Positions 1 through 12,100 of a DNA stretch of 64,000 nucleotides are shown here, one piece after another. Under the pieces are notes generated by a model, which was given only the letters and a program-made list of their open reading frames with translations, was not told the origin of the DNA and did no database searches. The stretch spans positions 8,913,501-8,977,500 of the forward strand of contig NC_083525.1 in NCBI RefSeq assembly GCF_032362555.1, written 5' to 3'. Positions within the stretch are counted from its first letter, which is position 1, and every line of letters starts with the position of its first letter. The translations under genes and the position numbers were made by a program. This DNA is from Amyelois transitella (taxonomy: Eukaryota > Arthropoda > Insecta > Lepidoptera > Pyralidae).

Positions 1-111
1 AAGAATGCCAAATTTATAAGCATATCCCTTAGTCGCCTTTTACGACATCCATGGATAAGTGATGGAGTGGTCCTATTCTTTTTTCAATTGGTGCCGGGAA
101 CTATACGGCTA
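1..111 (-). mobile_element. SINE-like repeat, cut by window edge
   Basis: 5' half of the family, ending at GGTGCCGGGAAC read on +. Confidence 0.75.
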
Positions 112-177
112 AATTATTTAAATTTCAAAGAACGTATATAACTAGCATTCAGGGTAATCTTTCGAAGTATGACATAC

Positions 178-3132
178 CTGATTAGGAAACTGTCTGATGC
201 TCTCCACTAGGTACTGGTAGGGCTTCCACTGGCCCGCGATCAGCTGGCCCAGCACCGGGATCATTTGGAACGAGTACTGGTCGTAGATCCTGGGCAATTG
301 GTAATTAACTATGTAAGCAGCAGAGAGCAGCCATTTTGGTTTTGTTTTATGAAGTTTGATCAGACATAAGCCAGTGGTGACAACCGGGAATAGACATATT
401 ATGGTGTCGTGTGGTTTTCGGCACACTACTTTCTACGGTTGGCAAAACAATAGGACCACACCATATCTTTCTCATGGATGTCGTAAAAAGAGACTAAGGG
501 ATAGGCTTATAAACTTGAGATTCTTATAGGCGATGGGCTAGCAACCTGTCACTAGTTGAATCTGAATTGTACCTATCATTGGTAACTGTAATTTAACTTT
601 ATGATATGCAATAAAGATTTTGAATTAAGCCTAATCAGCTGAACGTGGCCTGTTAGTTTTTCTTTTTTATACTCGTATCTATTCTAGGCAAAGAATAGGC
701 ATAATGAAAGATCATATTTTTCCATACAAAGTTCAATAAGCTGATTGGTCAATTAGTATGAGAAAAATCTATGTACCTATGTAGCATTTGTTACATAAGT
801 TTATCAGCATGCTTTTTTATGCCCTATAGACGGACCATAAAAAATTTCCATAATAATAATTACCACTGTAATGTGTCGTTAGGTATGTGACTGAACTCCA
901 GGCACAGGAAGCGGCCGCCCGGAGCCAGCACGCGGTAAGCCTCCTCCAGGACCTGTGAGTGTTACAAAATGTCACATTTCGTTACTTTTTTTTTTGTCTC
1001 GTGTGGTTCCAGACTAACTTAGCCCACCATTTCATCCGCGCGAATTTAGCGCGACCTACAAAAGGCTATAGGTTTTTTCGCGCGAATTCAACGGGAACTA
1101 AAGTTTTACATACACCTGATTGTGATATACATATTATGTGGATGGATGAAATCCGATCATATGAAATTTTTGATATTTTGTGAGAAAGGTGAATGTTCTT
1201 CAACTTTTTTGTTTTTGTAAGTTAGTTTCTTGCCAATTTTTTTTTTCCTTTGTTTATTTGACTGACTAAAGACTGTCAATATTCAATTTTGCTAAGTTTT
1301 ACAGAATTCTTTGCCAAATACTTTAAGAGGTGTATTATAACCATTGTTATTTGCGTAAATAAATAAACATAAGCGATAAGTTCAGTAGATAACGCGTGAA
1401 AAATAAACATTAGTAGGTACATTAGTTTCAGTACTAATCAATGCTCTTAATTCGGGAAAACATCGTGAGAAAACCTGCACATTCAGGCAACCACCATTGA
1501 TCCAATACGGGTTACCCAATCTGGGATCCACGGTCAAAAAAGCATACCCCAGACTCCTCTCCAAAGTGGTGAAGGTGCAACCGGGACAACAGCCAGGTGG
1601 AAGAAGAATACTAGCCTTGTCAACGTGCGTACAGTTCCTGATGCCGAACGCGATGGTGTAGGCGGTGTAGCCGTCGCTGCGGAGCGCCAGCCGCTCGGCG
1701 TCGCCGCACTCCCACTCGATGTCCACCCCGCACTCCGAGGTGTAACCCTGTCTGTACGCCATGATGATTATTAACAAGTTACATACATATGGTAAATAGA
1801 GCCAACAGTATTGAAAAGATTGAATGGCCACGATCAGCTATTTGGCATTATAATAGAATTGAGATTCAAATAGTGACAGGCTGCTAGCCCATCGCCTAAA
1901 AAAGAAAACTATAATAATTAATCCATTAAAATTATATAATAATTAAAATAGTAGTACTTAATAAAGATAAATATAGCAATAAGGCGAGGCACTCACTTGA
2001 TAGCCCTCTGTTTGCCGACGTCCAACATGGCCTGGTTGATGTCGCACACGGTGACGGCGCTGCGGCGGCCGGCGGGCGGCGGCCCGCGGTGGCGCAGGTA
2101 GTTGATGTAACGGAACGTGATGTCGCCTGAAACATCAGGGCTTGTAGATCAATATGTGGAACTCATATTCAGTAATGTGCGTCTGCAATGTGGAGTTAAC
2201 AACATTTAGATTTGATTCGGAATATACCCTGAACCAAGGCTACCTGTTACAGAATTCTGATACAGGAAATTAAAATTAAATATACCTATGTGTCTACCTC
2301 ATGTCTGTAGAGCTTATAATATTGTTGAATAATCCATAATAATGAATGACGATGAAGGGGAAGCAGTGATTCACAAAGGAAAGATCTTCTGGCAGGCTAG
2401 GTTATTGCGTGCAGTTCTGTGCAATAGATATTGAGTTGGAGGTCGTATTTATTCTACATCTGTTGAAATTTTGTATTAAGCATACAGGCTGTGATTGTCT
2501 ATTGGCATGGGACATTTGAGTTGTCACCCCAAGGAAGAAGAGAAACAAGGCTATAGGCTGTTTTTCAGGAAATATCCGTGATAACAAACCTCAGGAAAAA
2601 AGTCTAGTTTGGTTTAGTTTTAACTCCAAGAATTAATTGATAAATTAAAGATTGGTCTAAAACGATCCTAGTAAACCTAGGTAAGTACCTGTGCCGCCAG
2701 CCATATCCAGCAGTTTGGTGCCGTGAGTGGGAGCCAGCCGCTGCATAAAGATATCCTTCCAGATCCTGTGGATGCCGAAGGACATCGCATCGTTCATTAC
2801 GTCATACTTCGCAGCCACGGTCTCGAACACTTCGTGGACTGATGGCAGAATATCAAGAAAATATATAGGTAGGAGTTTTAAGAGAGTCTGTTCACAAAAG
2901 TACTGATAAAAATCGATTAAAACAATGGTAATGTAGGTTCTAAACCAGTTCATTAGCCACCTTTTTTTGATTTCTCCTGCTCATCCACAGTTTCGAATCC
3001 AAAGTGAGTCTGTTTCCTAGATTCGGCATTTTCCTTTTGAGCTGTATCTGTGCTGAGCGCGCGAAACCTAGACACCTGGTATGTGGGCTGCTTTGTTCGC
3101 AGTAGCAATAGAAGTCCTTTTCGTAAGGACAT
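178..3132 (-). CDS. COQ5: 2-methoxy-6-polyprenyl-1,4-benzoquinol methylase, mitochondrial (COQ5), C-terminus beyond left edge
   Basis: SAM-dependent C-methyltransferase of ubiquinone synthesis, known to act in the mitochondrial CoQ complex. Exons on -: 3132-2961, 2838-2689, 2126-1997, 1751-1616, 952-864, 289-178; together 263 codons, phase closing at each junction. Residues 1-30 are basic and hydrophobic, like a mitochondrial presequence. Visible family motifs: [17 protein letters not shown], the SAM motif [11 protein letters not shown] (~99-108), [38 protein letters not shown], and [14 protein letters not shown] followed by [12 protein letters not shown]. About 35 C-terminal residues (usually starting EEF) lie left of position 178, where the exon ends in a normal GTATGT donor. 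The intron after exon 4 seems to use a GC donor (see findings). The start ATG at 3132 is the first in frame. The gene is head-to-head with GUCD1. Identity is very secure. Confidence 0.95.
404..656 (+). mobile_element. SINE-like repeat interrupted by a LINE end
   Basis: 5' hairpin at 404-424, GCGATGGGCTAGCAACC at 530-548, then the LINE fragment (570-628), then AGCTGAACGTGGCC. The copy lacks the 3' tail. Confidence 0.7.
570..628 (+). mobile_element. LINE 3' end inserted in a short-repeat copy
   Basis: GTAACTGTAATTTAAC...ATGATATGCAATAAAG matches the 3' end of the LINE at 60680-60730. Short-repeat sequence continues on both sides (404-569 and 629-656). Confidence 0.6.
1455..1601 (+). repeat. Second-family repeat beside the COQ5 exon 4 donor
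   Basis: Contains ACATCGTGAGAAAACC and GGTGCAACCGGGACAACAGC; ends ~15 bp from the exon end at 1616. Confidence 0.7.
1780..1906 (-). mobile_element. SINE-like repeat, 3' half, in COQ5 intron 3
   Basis: Tail ATACATATGG ends ~28 bp above the exon 4 acceptor (1752). 5' truncated. Confidence 0.7.
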
Positions 3133-3559
3133 CGTTAAATCTAAATATGTGAAAAATGGGAGGTTTTTTATAGGTTAAGAAAAGGATTTTGATTTGGTTT
3201 TTGACATTAACACTTAAATCAGCTGTTTGCAATTGTCAACCTACAAGATGTTACGTTTTGTTGAAGTCAACTTAAATATGTCATGAATTAATACATATAC
3301 CTATTTATTTATCAGCGCAATTAACATTCGTTATCCTATCCAACTTTCGCATGATTTATTTAAAGATTTATTACTGTGTTTGAGAGTTGTTTGAATTTTG
3401 AATCGAACAAAACAATAAACCAAAACGTATTTCAAGAACATCAGTATTGTTTTGCTTGTCAGTGTCAGTCAAGAAGACAACAAAAAAGGTAAACAAAAAG
3501 AAAGCGGGCGAATGTTGTTAATTTGTGATTCATTTTGGCGATTTCTTACTAATTTGATA
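3133..3559. promoter_or_regulatory. Shared divergent promoter region of COQ5 and GUCD1
   Basis: About 430 bp separates the COQ5 start codon (minus strand) from the chosen GUCD1 start. It must hold both 5' UTRs and core promoters unless an unseen 5' exon exists. I see no clear TATA box placed for either gene. No repeat copy lies in it, unlike most other non-coding stretches here. Confidence 0.5.
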
Positions 3560-5839
3560 ATGAGTCAAATTCGACGTACTTTAGTGACTGTAGATCAGTT
3601 TGTTAATCCCAAAACTAAATCATGTGAAACAGGAAAAGCCATGACAACAAACAGTAAGTTACATTCAACATTACAATTTAATTCATCATTAATATTCCTG
3701 AAGCCCAATTTGTTTTGTAACTCCCTCATATTTTTCCTTCTAAATTTTGAATTCAACATGTAAACCGTTTTCATTGTCAAAACCTGATTGTCGAACACCA
3801 ATTTAAGGTGGCACTCCAGCTATGGTCCTCCACAACATCCCGCACTACCAGCAGCGGTTCCACTGGGACTGCGGAGTGACGTGCGTGCTCATGCTCCTGG
3901 AGAATAATGACCGACAACAACTGCTCGACAACTTCGCGGAGATCTGCAGAGAAGAGGGCTTCGGCCAGTCCACGTGGACTATTGATCTGTGTTATTTGTT
4001 AAAGAGGTAACTTTTTGCAAATTTAATGATTGTAGGTATCATAATACATACATACATATGGTCACGTCTATTTCCCTTGTTGGGTAGACAGAACCAACAG
4101 TCTTGAAAAGACTGATATGTCACGCTCAGCTATTTGGTTTAATGACAGAATTGAGATTCAAATAGTGACAGGTTGCTAGCTTATCGCCTAAAAAAGGAAT
4201 CCCAAGTTTGTAAGCCTATCCCTTAGTCGCCTTTTACGAACGGAACGGAACCACACAGAACTGTAATTGTACAGCAAGGTATTGTAATATGGTAATTTGT
4301 TTGCTGGTAATAATAGAAAATGAAAAATATAAAAAATATGTTTCTCCTCTTCTTCCTTCTGGCGTTAGTCCGGTCACATCCTCACCTTTCTTGAGAGGAG
4401 CCTAGGATGCACCTTTATGACATTCATCCTGGGTTGGGTGAGTCAAATGTTTACACGAAGCGACTCTCATCTGACCTCCGCAATCTTTGCAGGGGTAATG
4501 AACCGACTCAAGGAACAATTACATATTTTTTCAGATTTGGAGTCCCTCATACCATGTACACCACGATGGTGGGCGTCAATGAAGACCACAAGAAACAGAA
4601 CTACTACAGCAAAATCATCACATTGGTAAATATTTAAAAATACACTGGGCCTTTCAGTCTACAACAAACAAAATAAAATGTTTGCCTCTGCCCATTGGCC
4701 TTCAGAAAACAGCAAAGGATATGAAAGGAAAAGGTTAAGAAGCAAAAATTTTCACTTCATCAAAAAAAATCTGAACTATGTAAGAGCTGGATCTACATAA
4801 TTATGCAAACTATTGAAACGAAAGGAATGTGAAATTTTGTGGACAAAATCACTAATTTATTTATTGCATCCAACTTACTCTATTTTAACAGATGACTCAA
4901 TACCAAAAGAAAGCCTCAATTAACTATTTACACGGTAACATATTACATTAAGAGCAATCCTACCTGACTACACTAAAAGAATTTTGAAGAATTTTGCCCA
5001 TAAATAAATTTTATCACTTAAATATAGTTTAAAAGGTTGTAACTTGCAACAGGACCGTGAACGCGTCCAAAGGCGTTTCGCACAAGCTTCTGCAAATGGC
5101 ATTAAGGTGGTTCCGAGGGGAGTCTCACAGGACGAACTGTTGCAGCACCTGCAGCGAGGACCCGCCATCTTGTTGGTGGACGCGGGGCTGCTGAGTTGTG
5201 ATCTCTGCAAGCATAATAAGATGCGCTTTGAATTCAGGTGACAGGATATTAGAATTCTTTTTCTGTGTACACTATCTGTGTTACACTATCTATATACATT
5301 GTCTACTATTATTGTTAACTAATAATTAGCAAAAGTTCTTTGAATGCAAATTCGTTAGCGCAGAACTAGTTTCTAAATTCATTTGATAATTTTAAGAAAT
5401 TCTCTCAGTCCTCCTTCTTTATAAGATAAATACGTTTTCTTCGACTGTTACTTTTGCATGTAAGTTGAAAACACTAGTTTATTATTTATTTTGCAATTTT
5501 CATAATAATTCTACAATATTTGATAACTAAAAAAGTAATCTTTTGATTTAAATACCTTCCCACAGGCGTTGGTTCGGCGGCGGCTACCGCGGCCACTACA
5601 TCGTGTGCGTGGGCGCGCGCGGGCCGCTGCTGCTGTACCGCGACCCGGCGCGCCGCCCCGCGGGGGGCCCCGCCGGGGGGAGCCTCCCCGCGGGGAGCCC
5701 CCCCGGGGGGAGCCTCCCCGCGGGCAGCCTCCCCGGGGGGAGCCCCGCGTGCGGCGCCCGCGCGGCGCGCCTGCTGGCGGCGCACGCGGCCAGCGGCACC
5801 GACAGGGACGCTATACTTATACACAGGGATTACCGGTGA
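3560..5839 (+). CDS. GUCD1: GUCD1-like protein (guanylyl cyclase domain-containing protein 1 family, C39-like cysteine-peptidase-related fold)
   Basis: Exons: 3560-3653, 3808-4006, 4535-4625, 5053-5237, 5566-5839; 280 residues, all junctions in phase. Family signatures: QQRFHWDCGVTCVLMLL with the Cys of WDCG, STWTIDLCYLL, FGVPHTMYTTMVGVN, GPAILLVDAGLLSCDLC, GGYRGHYIVCVGA with the conserved HYIV histidine, and the end SGTDRDAILIHRD, matching the vertebrate GUCD1 end (YGTDEDILFVYL). The molecular function of GUCD1 is poorly established; the name reflects homology, not proven cyclase activity. It is ~40 residues longer than the vertebrate protein, largely because of a Gly/Ser/Pro-rich insertion in the last exon. 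In-frame ATGs at 3452 and 3512 also exist; 3560 is chosen because it immediately precedes the plausible N-terminus, and this choice is uncertain. An AATAAA at 5978 follows the stop. Confidence 0.9.
4044..4258 (-). mobile_element. SINE-like repeat in GUCD1 intron 2
   Basis: Nearly complete; tail at 4044, 5' part rearranged near 4240. Confidence 0.75.
4340..4503 (-). repeat. Second-family repeat in GUCD1 intron 2
   Basis: ACACGAAGCGACTCTCATC and GACCTCCGCAATCTTTGC mark it; ends ~30 bp before exon 3. Confidence 0.65.
5649..5760 (+). repeat. GC-rich short tandem repeat inside the last GUCD1 exon
   Basis: Imperfect ~15/30 bp units (CGGGGGGAGCCTCCCCG and variants) encode alternating GGSLPAG / GGSPPGG blocks between the conserved LLYRDPA and the RAARLLAAHAASGTD end. 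All six frames stay largely open here, so the other long ORFs over this stretch are low-complexity shadows. The units are close to self-complementary and could fold into strong hairpins. Confidence 0.85.
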
Positions 5840-5977
5840 TACTTTATAGAACATCCATGGGATTTGGAGCAGAAGCTTTAATCCCTCAGAAGATAGCGAT
5901 GTTACCGGCCAAGGAACGAGATAAATGGTCGCACCGCTAGCATTAAAGTTATTGTTGTGTGCGTTAATTAATATGAC

Positions 5978-5983
5978 AATAAA
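5978..5983 (+). terminator. Polyadenylation signal of GUCD1
   Basis: AATAAA 139 nt after the GUCD1 stop codon, on the same strand, in an AT-rich stretch. This is a plausible but untested poly(A) signal. Confidence 0.5.
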
Positions 5984-7828
5984 CATTTTTATTGTATCAG
6001 AAATATGACATTTTCACATATTATAATAATAATTCATTATGTATACAAATATATGTGACTGAGTGAATATCCATCACTCCCAGTGTTGACACCTAAAAAG
6101 TTCATTAAATGGTTATTATTTATGATGCTCCATACTTTGCTTTCATCACACCTCAATGTGAACCGAATTTATATTAAACTGTTTTTTTTTATTTTTTACT
6201 TGGCTGTGATTTCAATGTTGTTGTGTTTTGAAATTATTTATTTTAAACAAATTGTGGTATAATAGTTTGTTAAATTTGTGTATCACATTATTATAGATAC
6301 ATCTATTTAGGTAAATTATTTTAATCTTTTACTTAATAAAAAAAAGTTTTATAAAACGTAGGTGGTATTTGTAATTTTATTTGGATTCCCATGCATGCAT
6401 AATATGCTTAATTTAAGGCTTAAAATAGCCTTAACAAATATTATTTTATTAATTTTGTAAATAAGTGATCTATTGTATTACCTACCTATCTAACAAATAA
6501 AGCGTAACAGTTAAGTTTTCACGCTTGAACAAATTTTGATGAAATTTGGTCGACCCTGAGGAAGAACATAGGTTAAAAAAGGGGAATAAATGTGTGTAAA
6601 GACACCACGCGGACTAAGTCGCCGGCAAAAACTAGTATTTACTAAATCGTCGAGGGTAGCTAACTACATAGAAATAAGGAATATTCGCATTTAATAAAGA
6701 AAGAAACTTTTATGTTTCTTGCCTTTTATCTATAGGTAAGTATACCTAGTTACAGCTTTTTAAACAAATATCCAAACTCCATAAAATTTTTGTTGTTGCC
6801 AAATACAAAATCAAATAGAGCAGAGCACAGTTCTTTCAACAATACAAAATCCAAGAGTTAATATAATTTTTCGTTATTTTAACTTTTCATTCTCAATACT
6901 ATCATTAAGCCAAACAACTGACCTTGGCCTATCAGTATCTCTAGACTTTTAGATCTGTCTACCCCGCAAGGGATATGGACGTAACGTATGTACCTTTCTA
7001 AAATATTTTTTACAAACGGGATTCAAACCTATTTCACTAACACTTCAAATTGAATATTAATAAAATCAAATTACTTACCTACATGTTTATCGAAATGATA
7101 ACTAGGTATAATATAAGTCAATAAATTTTTTATTAAAGTTTCAAACATATCTAATTACTAATAAAAAAAATCGGATCGAATAGCCATTTCATGATGGGCT
7201 TTATAATCTGTGCAAGCCCTTACAGATTACTTCCGGAATATTATTATCAGTCGCTGCCCTGGGAATCCCCGCACATATTTATATTAACCCAAACGAGACT
7301 CTATTTTAAAAGCATAAAAATCAATTTAGATTGTAATAAAATTTGTAAAAATAATATTGAATCAATAGATAACGTAGTTGATTTTGTTTTCTTAGGCATG
7401 TTACATACAGGATGATAGAATTATTGAGATAATTACTGAGTTATCCACTCTTTGATCGTGGTTACTAAGCCCGGTATGATTATGGAAATAATAAATCAGA
7501 TATTAGTTTGACTTAGTACCTACCTAGTGGGGGATTTACCTAAGCCTAGAACCTACAGCATATAAAATACTTATAATGCTTACTTAATGGTAGCCAATCA
7601 TAAAACCTTCGGATTCTCAGAGTGGGAGAAAAGCTGGTAGGTACCTTAAAGTGATGGGGTCATGAAGTGAAAAGCAATTTGCTAGATTGAATTTTGAATT
7701 GACCTTTATACTAAGTACCTACTCAATTCACACCAACGAGTTCCCACTATACCTATGATCCAATACGGTTTCCCCTGCAATTTTTTTCTGAGGTTAGACT
7801 TGAATCATGGCAATGTTTCGCTTTTATT

Positions 7829-7985
7829 AGAATAGAATAAAATAGATTTATTTTCAAAATTGGATACAAGGTATTTCTTATTGACTTCACATCACTTAAA
7901 TCTAATTATAACTGCTACCGCTTTCAAAGAGCATGTGTAGAAGAAGCGGCGGAACAAACTACACGGCAACATTTTCACCGGACGC
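7829..7985 (-). repeat. LINE-like 3' segment, third repeat family
   Basis: AGATTTATTTTCAAAATTGG, TACAAGGTATTTCTTATTG, GTGTAGAAGAAGCGGCGGAA. Related segments: 56097-56240, 32225-32383 (opposite direction), 57750-57800, 33560-33660. Confidence 0.55.
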
Positions 7986-8504
7986 TCATTTACAAATATA
8001 TGTAGATCTCTTAAATCTATTATGGCATGAACCGGGACAGCGGCGCGATGAAAACGGCGTCGCGCTGTCCATACTACGGGGCGGAATCGTGGTTATAATT
8101 GAACATAGGGCTCTTCACTGCTCCAGAAAGGAGCCCCGGGTGTGCCTTAGGTCATGGTCGCCACAGGGATTCACACCTGGAGGATGTGACGTTTCTGTGA
8201 AACATCGCAATATATTGATAGAATAAAGAAAACTTTATTTGGACTAGTTTTACAAGTTAAAAGAGGTCTTGTTCACTAAAGACACGAGTACTAGCAAGTA
8301 GCCGCCAGAGGATAGCGAGATACTTGGTGAATGCTGATAGTCTAAAGGTAAAGGCCCGGGGCGCGTGCGGGCGTTTTTATAGGGCTCCCAGGCAAGAGAG
8401 GCGCCAGGGAGACCGAAGCGGCGCGATGTTACAAGGATGATGAACGAGTTCACTCTATATCTTACAACTTTAAGCTAAATTACTAAGATGTAATGAGCAG
8501 GGAA

Positions 8505-8650
8505 ATACATACATATAATGACGTCTTAATCTCTTACGGGGTAGACAGAACGAACAGCCTCAAAAAGACTGAATGGCTACGGTCAGCTGTACCTATGGCT
8601 TAAAATAGTGACAGGTTGCTATTCCATCGCCAGAAGTGTCCCAAGTTTGA
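8505..8650 (-). mobile_element. SINE-like repeat, 3' half
   Basis: Tail through CAGGTTGCTA; truncated after GGCGATGG-equivalent. Confidence 0.65.
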
Positions 8651-8707
8651 TTGACTTCTACAAACGGGAAGAGAAGCATCTTGGTTTGTCATCTCTATGG
8701 CTTGTCT

Positions 8708-8957
8708 TCGCTATATGTATATACATATAATCTATATACCTTGCGGGGTAGACAGAGCCAACAGTCCTGAAATGACAGATGGACCACGTTCAGCTATTTG
8801 CCTTTAAGATAGATTTGAGATTCAAATAGTGACAGGTTGCTAGCCCATCGCCTAAAAGAAGAATCCTATCCCTTAGTCGCCTTTAACGTCATCCATGGGA
8901 AAGAGATGAAGTGGTCCTATTCTTTTTTCTATTGGTGACGGGAACCACACGGCACAA
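8708..8957 (-). mobile_element. SINE-like repeat, full length
   Basis: Tail at 8708 and complete 5' hairpin (GGGAACCACACGGCAC) at 8940-8955. Confidence 0.8.
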
Positions 8958-9082
8958 TGCATGTACCAAAATCTTAAAAAAATCCCCTTCTAATGCATAC
9001 AGCATCATGGATATGACGCGTTAGAATATGTCTATAAATTTGATGGTTTTGTTGTTTCACAGCCATTGCGTCGTGGTTCACC

Positions 9083-9151
9083 ATGACTCATTACGTTTAC
9101 ATAATATTATGTGTGGAAGTATTTTTAGGACCGAATATAGCGCTTGGATTT
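9083..9151 (+). CDS. Candidate signal-peptide exon of the downstream unrecognised gene
   Basis: ATG in a good context (CACCATGA) opens 23 codons with a hydrophobic core (YVYIILCVEVFLG). It ends exactly at a strong GTAAGT donor in phase 0. The exons from 12852 onward also all join in phase 0, and the first of them has an acceptor but no start of its own, so this exon fits as exon 1 of a secreted protein (ALGF then ELPPPG). A rival 11-codon exon lies at 9871-9903. The assignment is inference from phase and signal character. Confidence 0.4.
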
Positions 9152-12100
9152 GTAAGTACTCAACATACTTAGTTACATTTTTTTTGTAAACATTAATTCA
9201 TTCATATAATCACGTTTATATCCCTTGCGGGGTAGAGCCAGCAGTCTTGAGTTTTCTATACAAAGCCTCAAGTTCGTAAAAATAGAAATAAGTACGTATG
9301 TGGATATGAAATAAAAACTCTTATTGATGGGTTTCTTGTCCGTCCTTTAAACTGACAAGCCAGAACTACCTATTGAGAGTAGAAATCACAAATTTGGTAT
9401 TGACTGTGTATATAAAATTTAACTTGCGAAATGTAGTTTATGAAGCAATAAAAGAGAATACCAATCACAACATTCACAGGATTTTTTTTATATGTAACGC
9501 TGCGTAGATCATATGAGGTGGTATTTAACAGTTTCCTTCGTCAGAATATTTTTATAAAAAAAAAAACCTCAGGTAAAATACTCGTAAATAAATATGTCCC
9601 TACAACATATCAATTATATCTACAACACGCCTTCATTTTCATCACAAATTTTCGTTTTACGTGGGTAGTGAAAATACTCCCATAGATAAGTATCTTGGAT
9701 GTCTATGATCAAGGATTACCGTGTTGCACTCAATGTTGCCAGTATGTTTTAAATAAGGTCACGTTAAATAAATGGCGGAAATAATCAGACTAATCATTTG
9801 AATAGAAAATATTGAAGGTGCAACTCTTGTACTGATTTAATCAATATAATTATTTGATTTGATCAATATAATGGAAAGAAGTAATTTGAAGCCAACGCAA
9901 GGGGTAAGTTTATAGCCTTACTTAAATAAATTTAGAATTTTACCATTTATTACTATGGCCCACCAGATTAATTTAGGAGGGGCGCGGCGGCCCCTGTCCT
10001 TTAGAAACGTTGAAACGGTCTGTAATTATTACATGAATTTAATTTAAATGTTGCTGTAATTTCTACAAATGTTTCTGCGACGCTTAACATAGAACTATTG
10101 GTACTACATATATCTATAAGTATCATATCGCACATGGCTTGTTTTTGTGTCGCATTGTATTTTTGGGCCAATAAATTTATTCATCCTGCCGCTAGTCTCA
10201 CCTCCCTGGAAGGTACCTACCCGGGAGTGCGCCTTTGATCATGGTACCGAATTGGATTATCTAGAATTGGAATTACATATTTAGAATTGGATTGAAGATC
10301 TGGTATATATATATATATTTAAGACCTTGTTGTACACATGTTATGAAAATAAAAATTTGAATTTGACCCCCGCTTGATCCTTTGCAGAGGAATCTAACTC
10401 GTATTTAATTATGGTTACACATACAGTCGCCTAAACGCGCAGGTATCACGATGTTCCCCTTCACCATAAGAATACTTAACATCCAAACGAATGAAAAAAC
10501 AGAAATTTGAGAAGAGATTATCAATCAGTTACCTACTTGATATTAAAATAGGTAGTAGCTAATATATATTTGCCATGTGATTTCCGGCACTTAAGAATTG
10601 AATCACTCCATATCTTTCCCATGGATGCTGTAAAAGGGACTTAGGTAAAGGCTTATAAACTTGCGATTCCTCTTGCAGGCGATGGGCTAGCAATCTGTCA
10701 CTATTTGAATCTCAATTCCATCATCAAGCCATACAGCTGAATGTGGCCTTATCCTTTACCAGATGGCAGATTTTTATGCAAACAAAAGACGTAGGTAATA
10801 TTTATGACAGAGCGTGACATTCACTTCCGCGGCGCTATAACTCTACCACCGATAACATCTTATCAGTCAGCCAACAAACCGTCTTACAGTAGGCTACAGA
10901 AGTTTCTACAAGTTACAGTGGTGATTCCCATGAGTTTCCAAGTTTTACCTACTTCAAAAAACGAGGTTGTGTGTTTCGACGTTAGTTGTGTGTGATTTTC
11001 GAAATAGTGACAGCGCATTGATTTGTTTTTTTTTTTGTTTTGTTATTAAAAGTATCTGTAAGTATATTTTAACAGATAATATAAGTTGTCAGTACGGAAC
11101 AAACTTAATTCAATTTATGCAACAAAAACAAATTAGGGCTTCTCTCTTATGGGAGTTTGCAGAAAAAGAGTACCCTAAGTAACACCTTAAGGCCTTGTCT
11201 GTCTCTTTGTCAACTGCCAAATATTTTCTTCAATACCGATCTAGTAGTTTTTGGGTGAAACTTGTCACTATTTAAATCTTAATTCTATCACTAAGCCAAA
11301 CGCCTGAAGGTGGCCTATCAGTATTTTCAAGCCTGTTGGCTCTGTCTACCCCGCAAGGGATATAGACGTGATTATATATTTTTATGTATGTACGTGTAGT
11401 AAGTACATAAATTTTATGGATTATGGATAAATTATCTTATGAATAGCTTTGTCTGATTGTAACATCTTGTACAATTCCGTGAAAAATACCTACAATGTAA
11501 TTTCATTTTTATCTCTTTGTAAGCAAGAAGATTACAAACAAAGATCGACTTTATTCTTATTATCATGGAAATGATATTACATTATATACTATTACTTTTT
11601 ATTTACTGTGTGAATACTATTGTATTCGGTTTAAACTATAACCTTGTTACAAAACAACAATAATTTGAATTCAGAAGTTTATTGCCAACTTAGGTTAGTA
11701 ATAATAAGACGTGCTGCCAACCTTAAAAATTTTTTATCACACATGTGATTCTTTTTTGTTTATCAATAACGCCGATATTGAGCGATAGTGTATCGAAATA
11801 TTTGGACAAGGTGAGTTCTAAATACATAAATCTTTACTTACTAAAAGAGACCTTTTTTATGAATTATTTTTAGATTGCTTTGTAGAGCCTATGTGAGTAC
11901 ACACACCTACAATCTACTATACATTATGATCCTCATCCTAGCCAATCAATAATTATACTTAGTTTATTGGATAAAATAAAATAACTATAAGTAATAAATA
12001 TGTAAGTTACCTATCTATATAAAACTAAATATTGAGACGTAATGGGGTGCCGTCACATTCTCGTATTCGGTCTATCTGTCGTAAGAGGCGGATAGGGGAG

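Larger units (their letters stand above)
5984..9082. other. Intergenic, AT-rich, repeat-bearing
   Basis: No supported gene. It holds a short-repeat fragment at about 6890-6992 (+), a LINE-like 3' segment at 7829-7985, and two copies of the abundant short repeat (8505-8650, 8708-8957, both -). The ORFs at 7191, 7933 and 8250 lack splice context and protein character and are not called. Confidence 0.6.

Noticed and set aside
5486-5986. Long minus-strand and alternate-frame ORFs over GUCD1 exon 5
   Set aside because: They arise from the GC-rich repeat being open in all frames. The + frame continuing the conserved GUCD1 protein is the real one.
10804-10995. 63-codon ORF as first exon of the unrecognised gene
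   Set aside because: No donor in a phase compatible with the phase-0 exons and no signal-like or conserved character.
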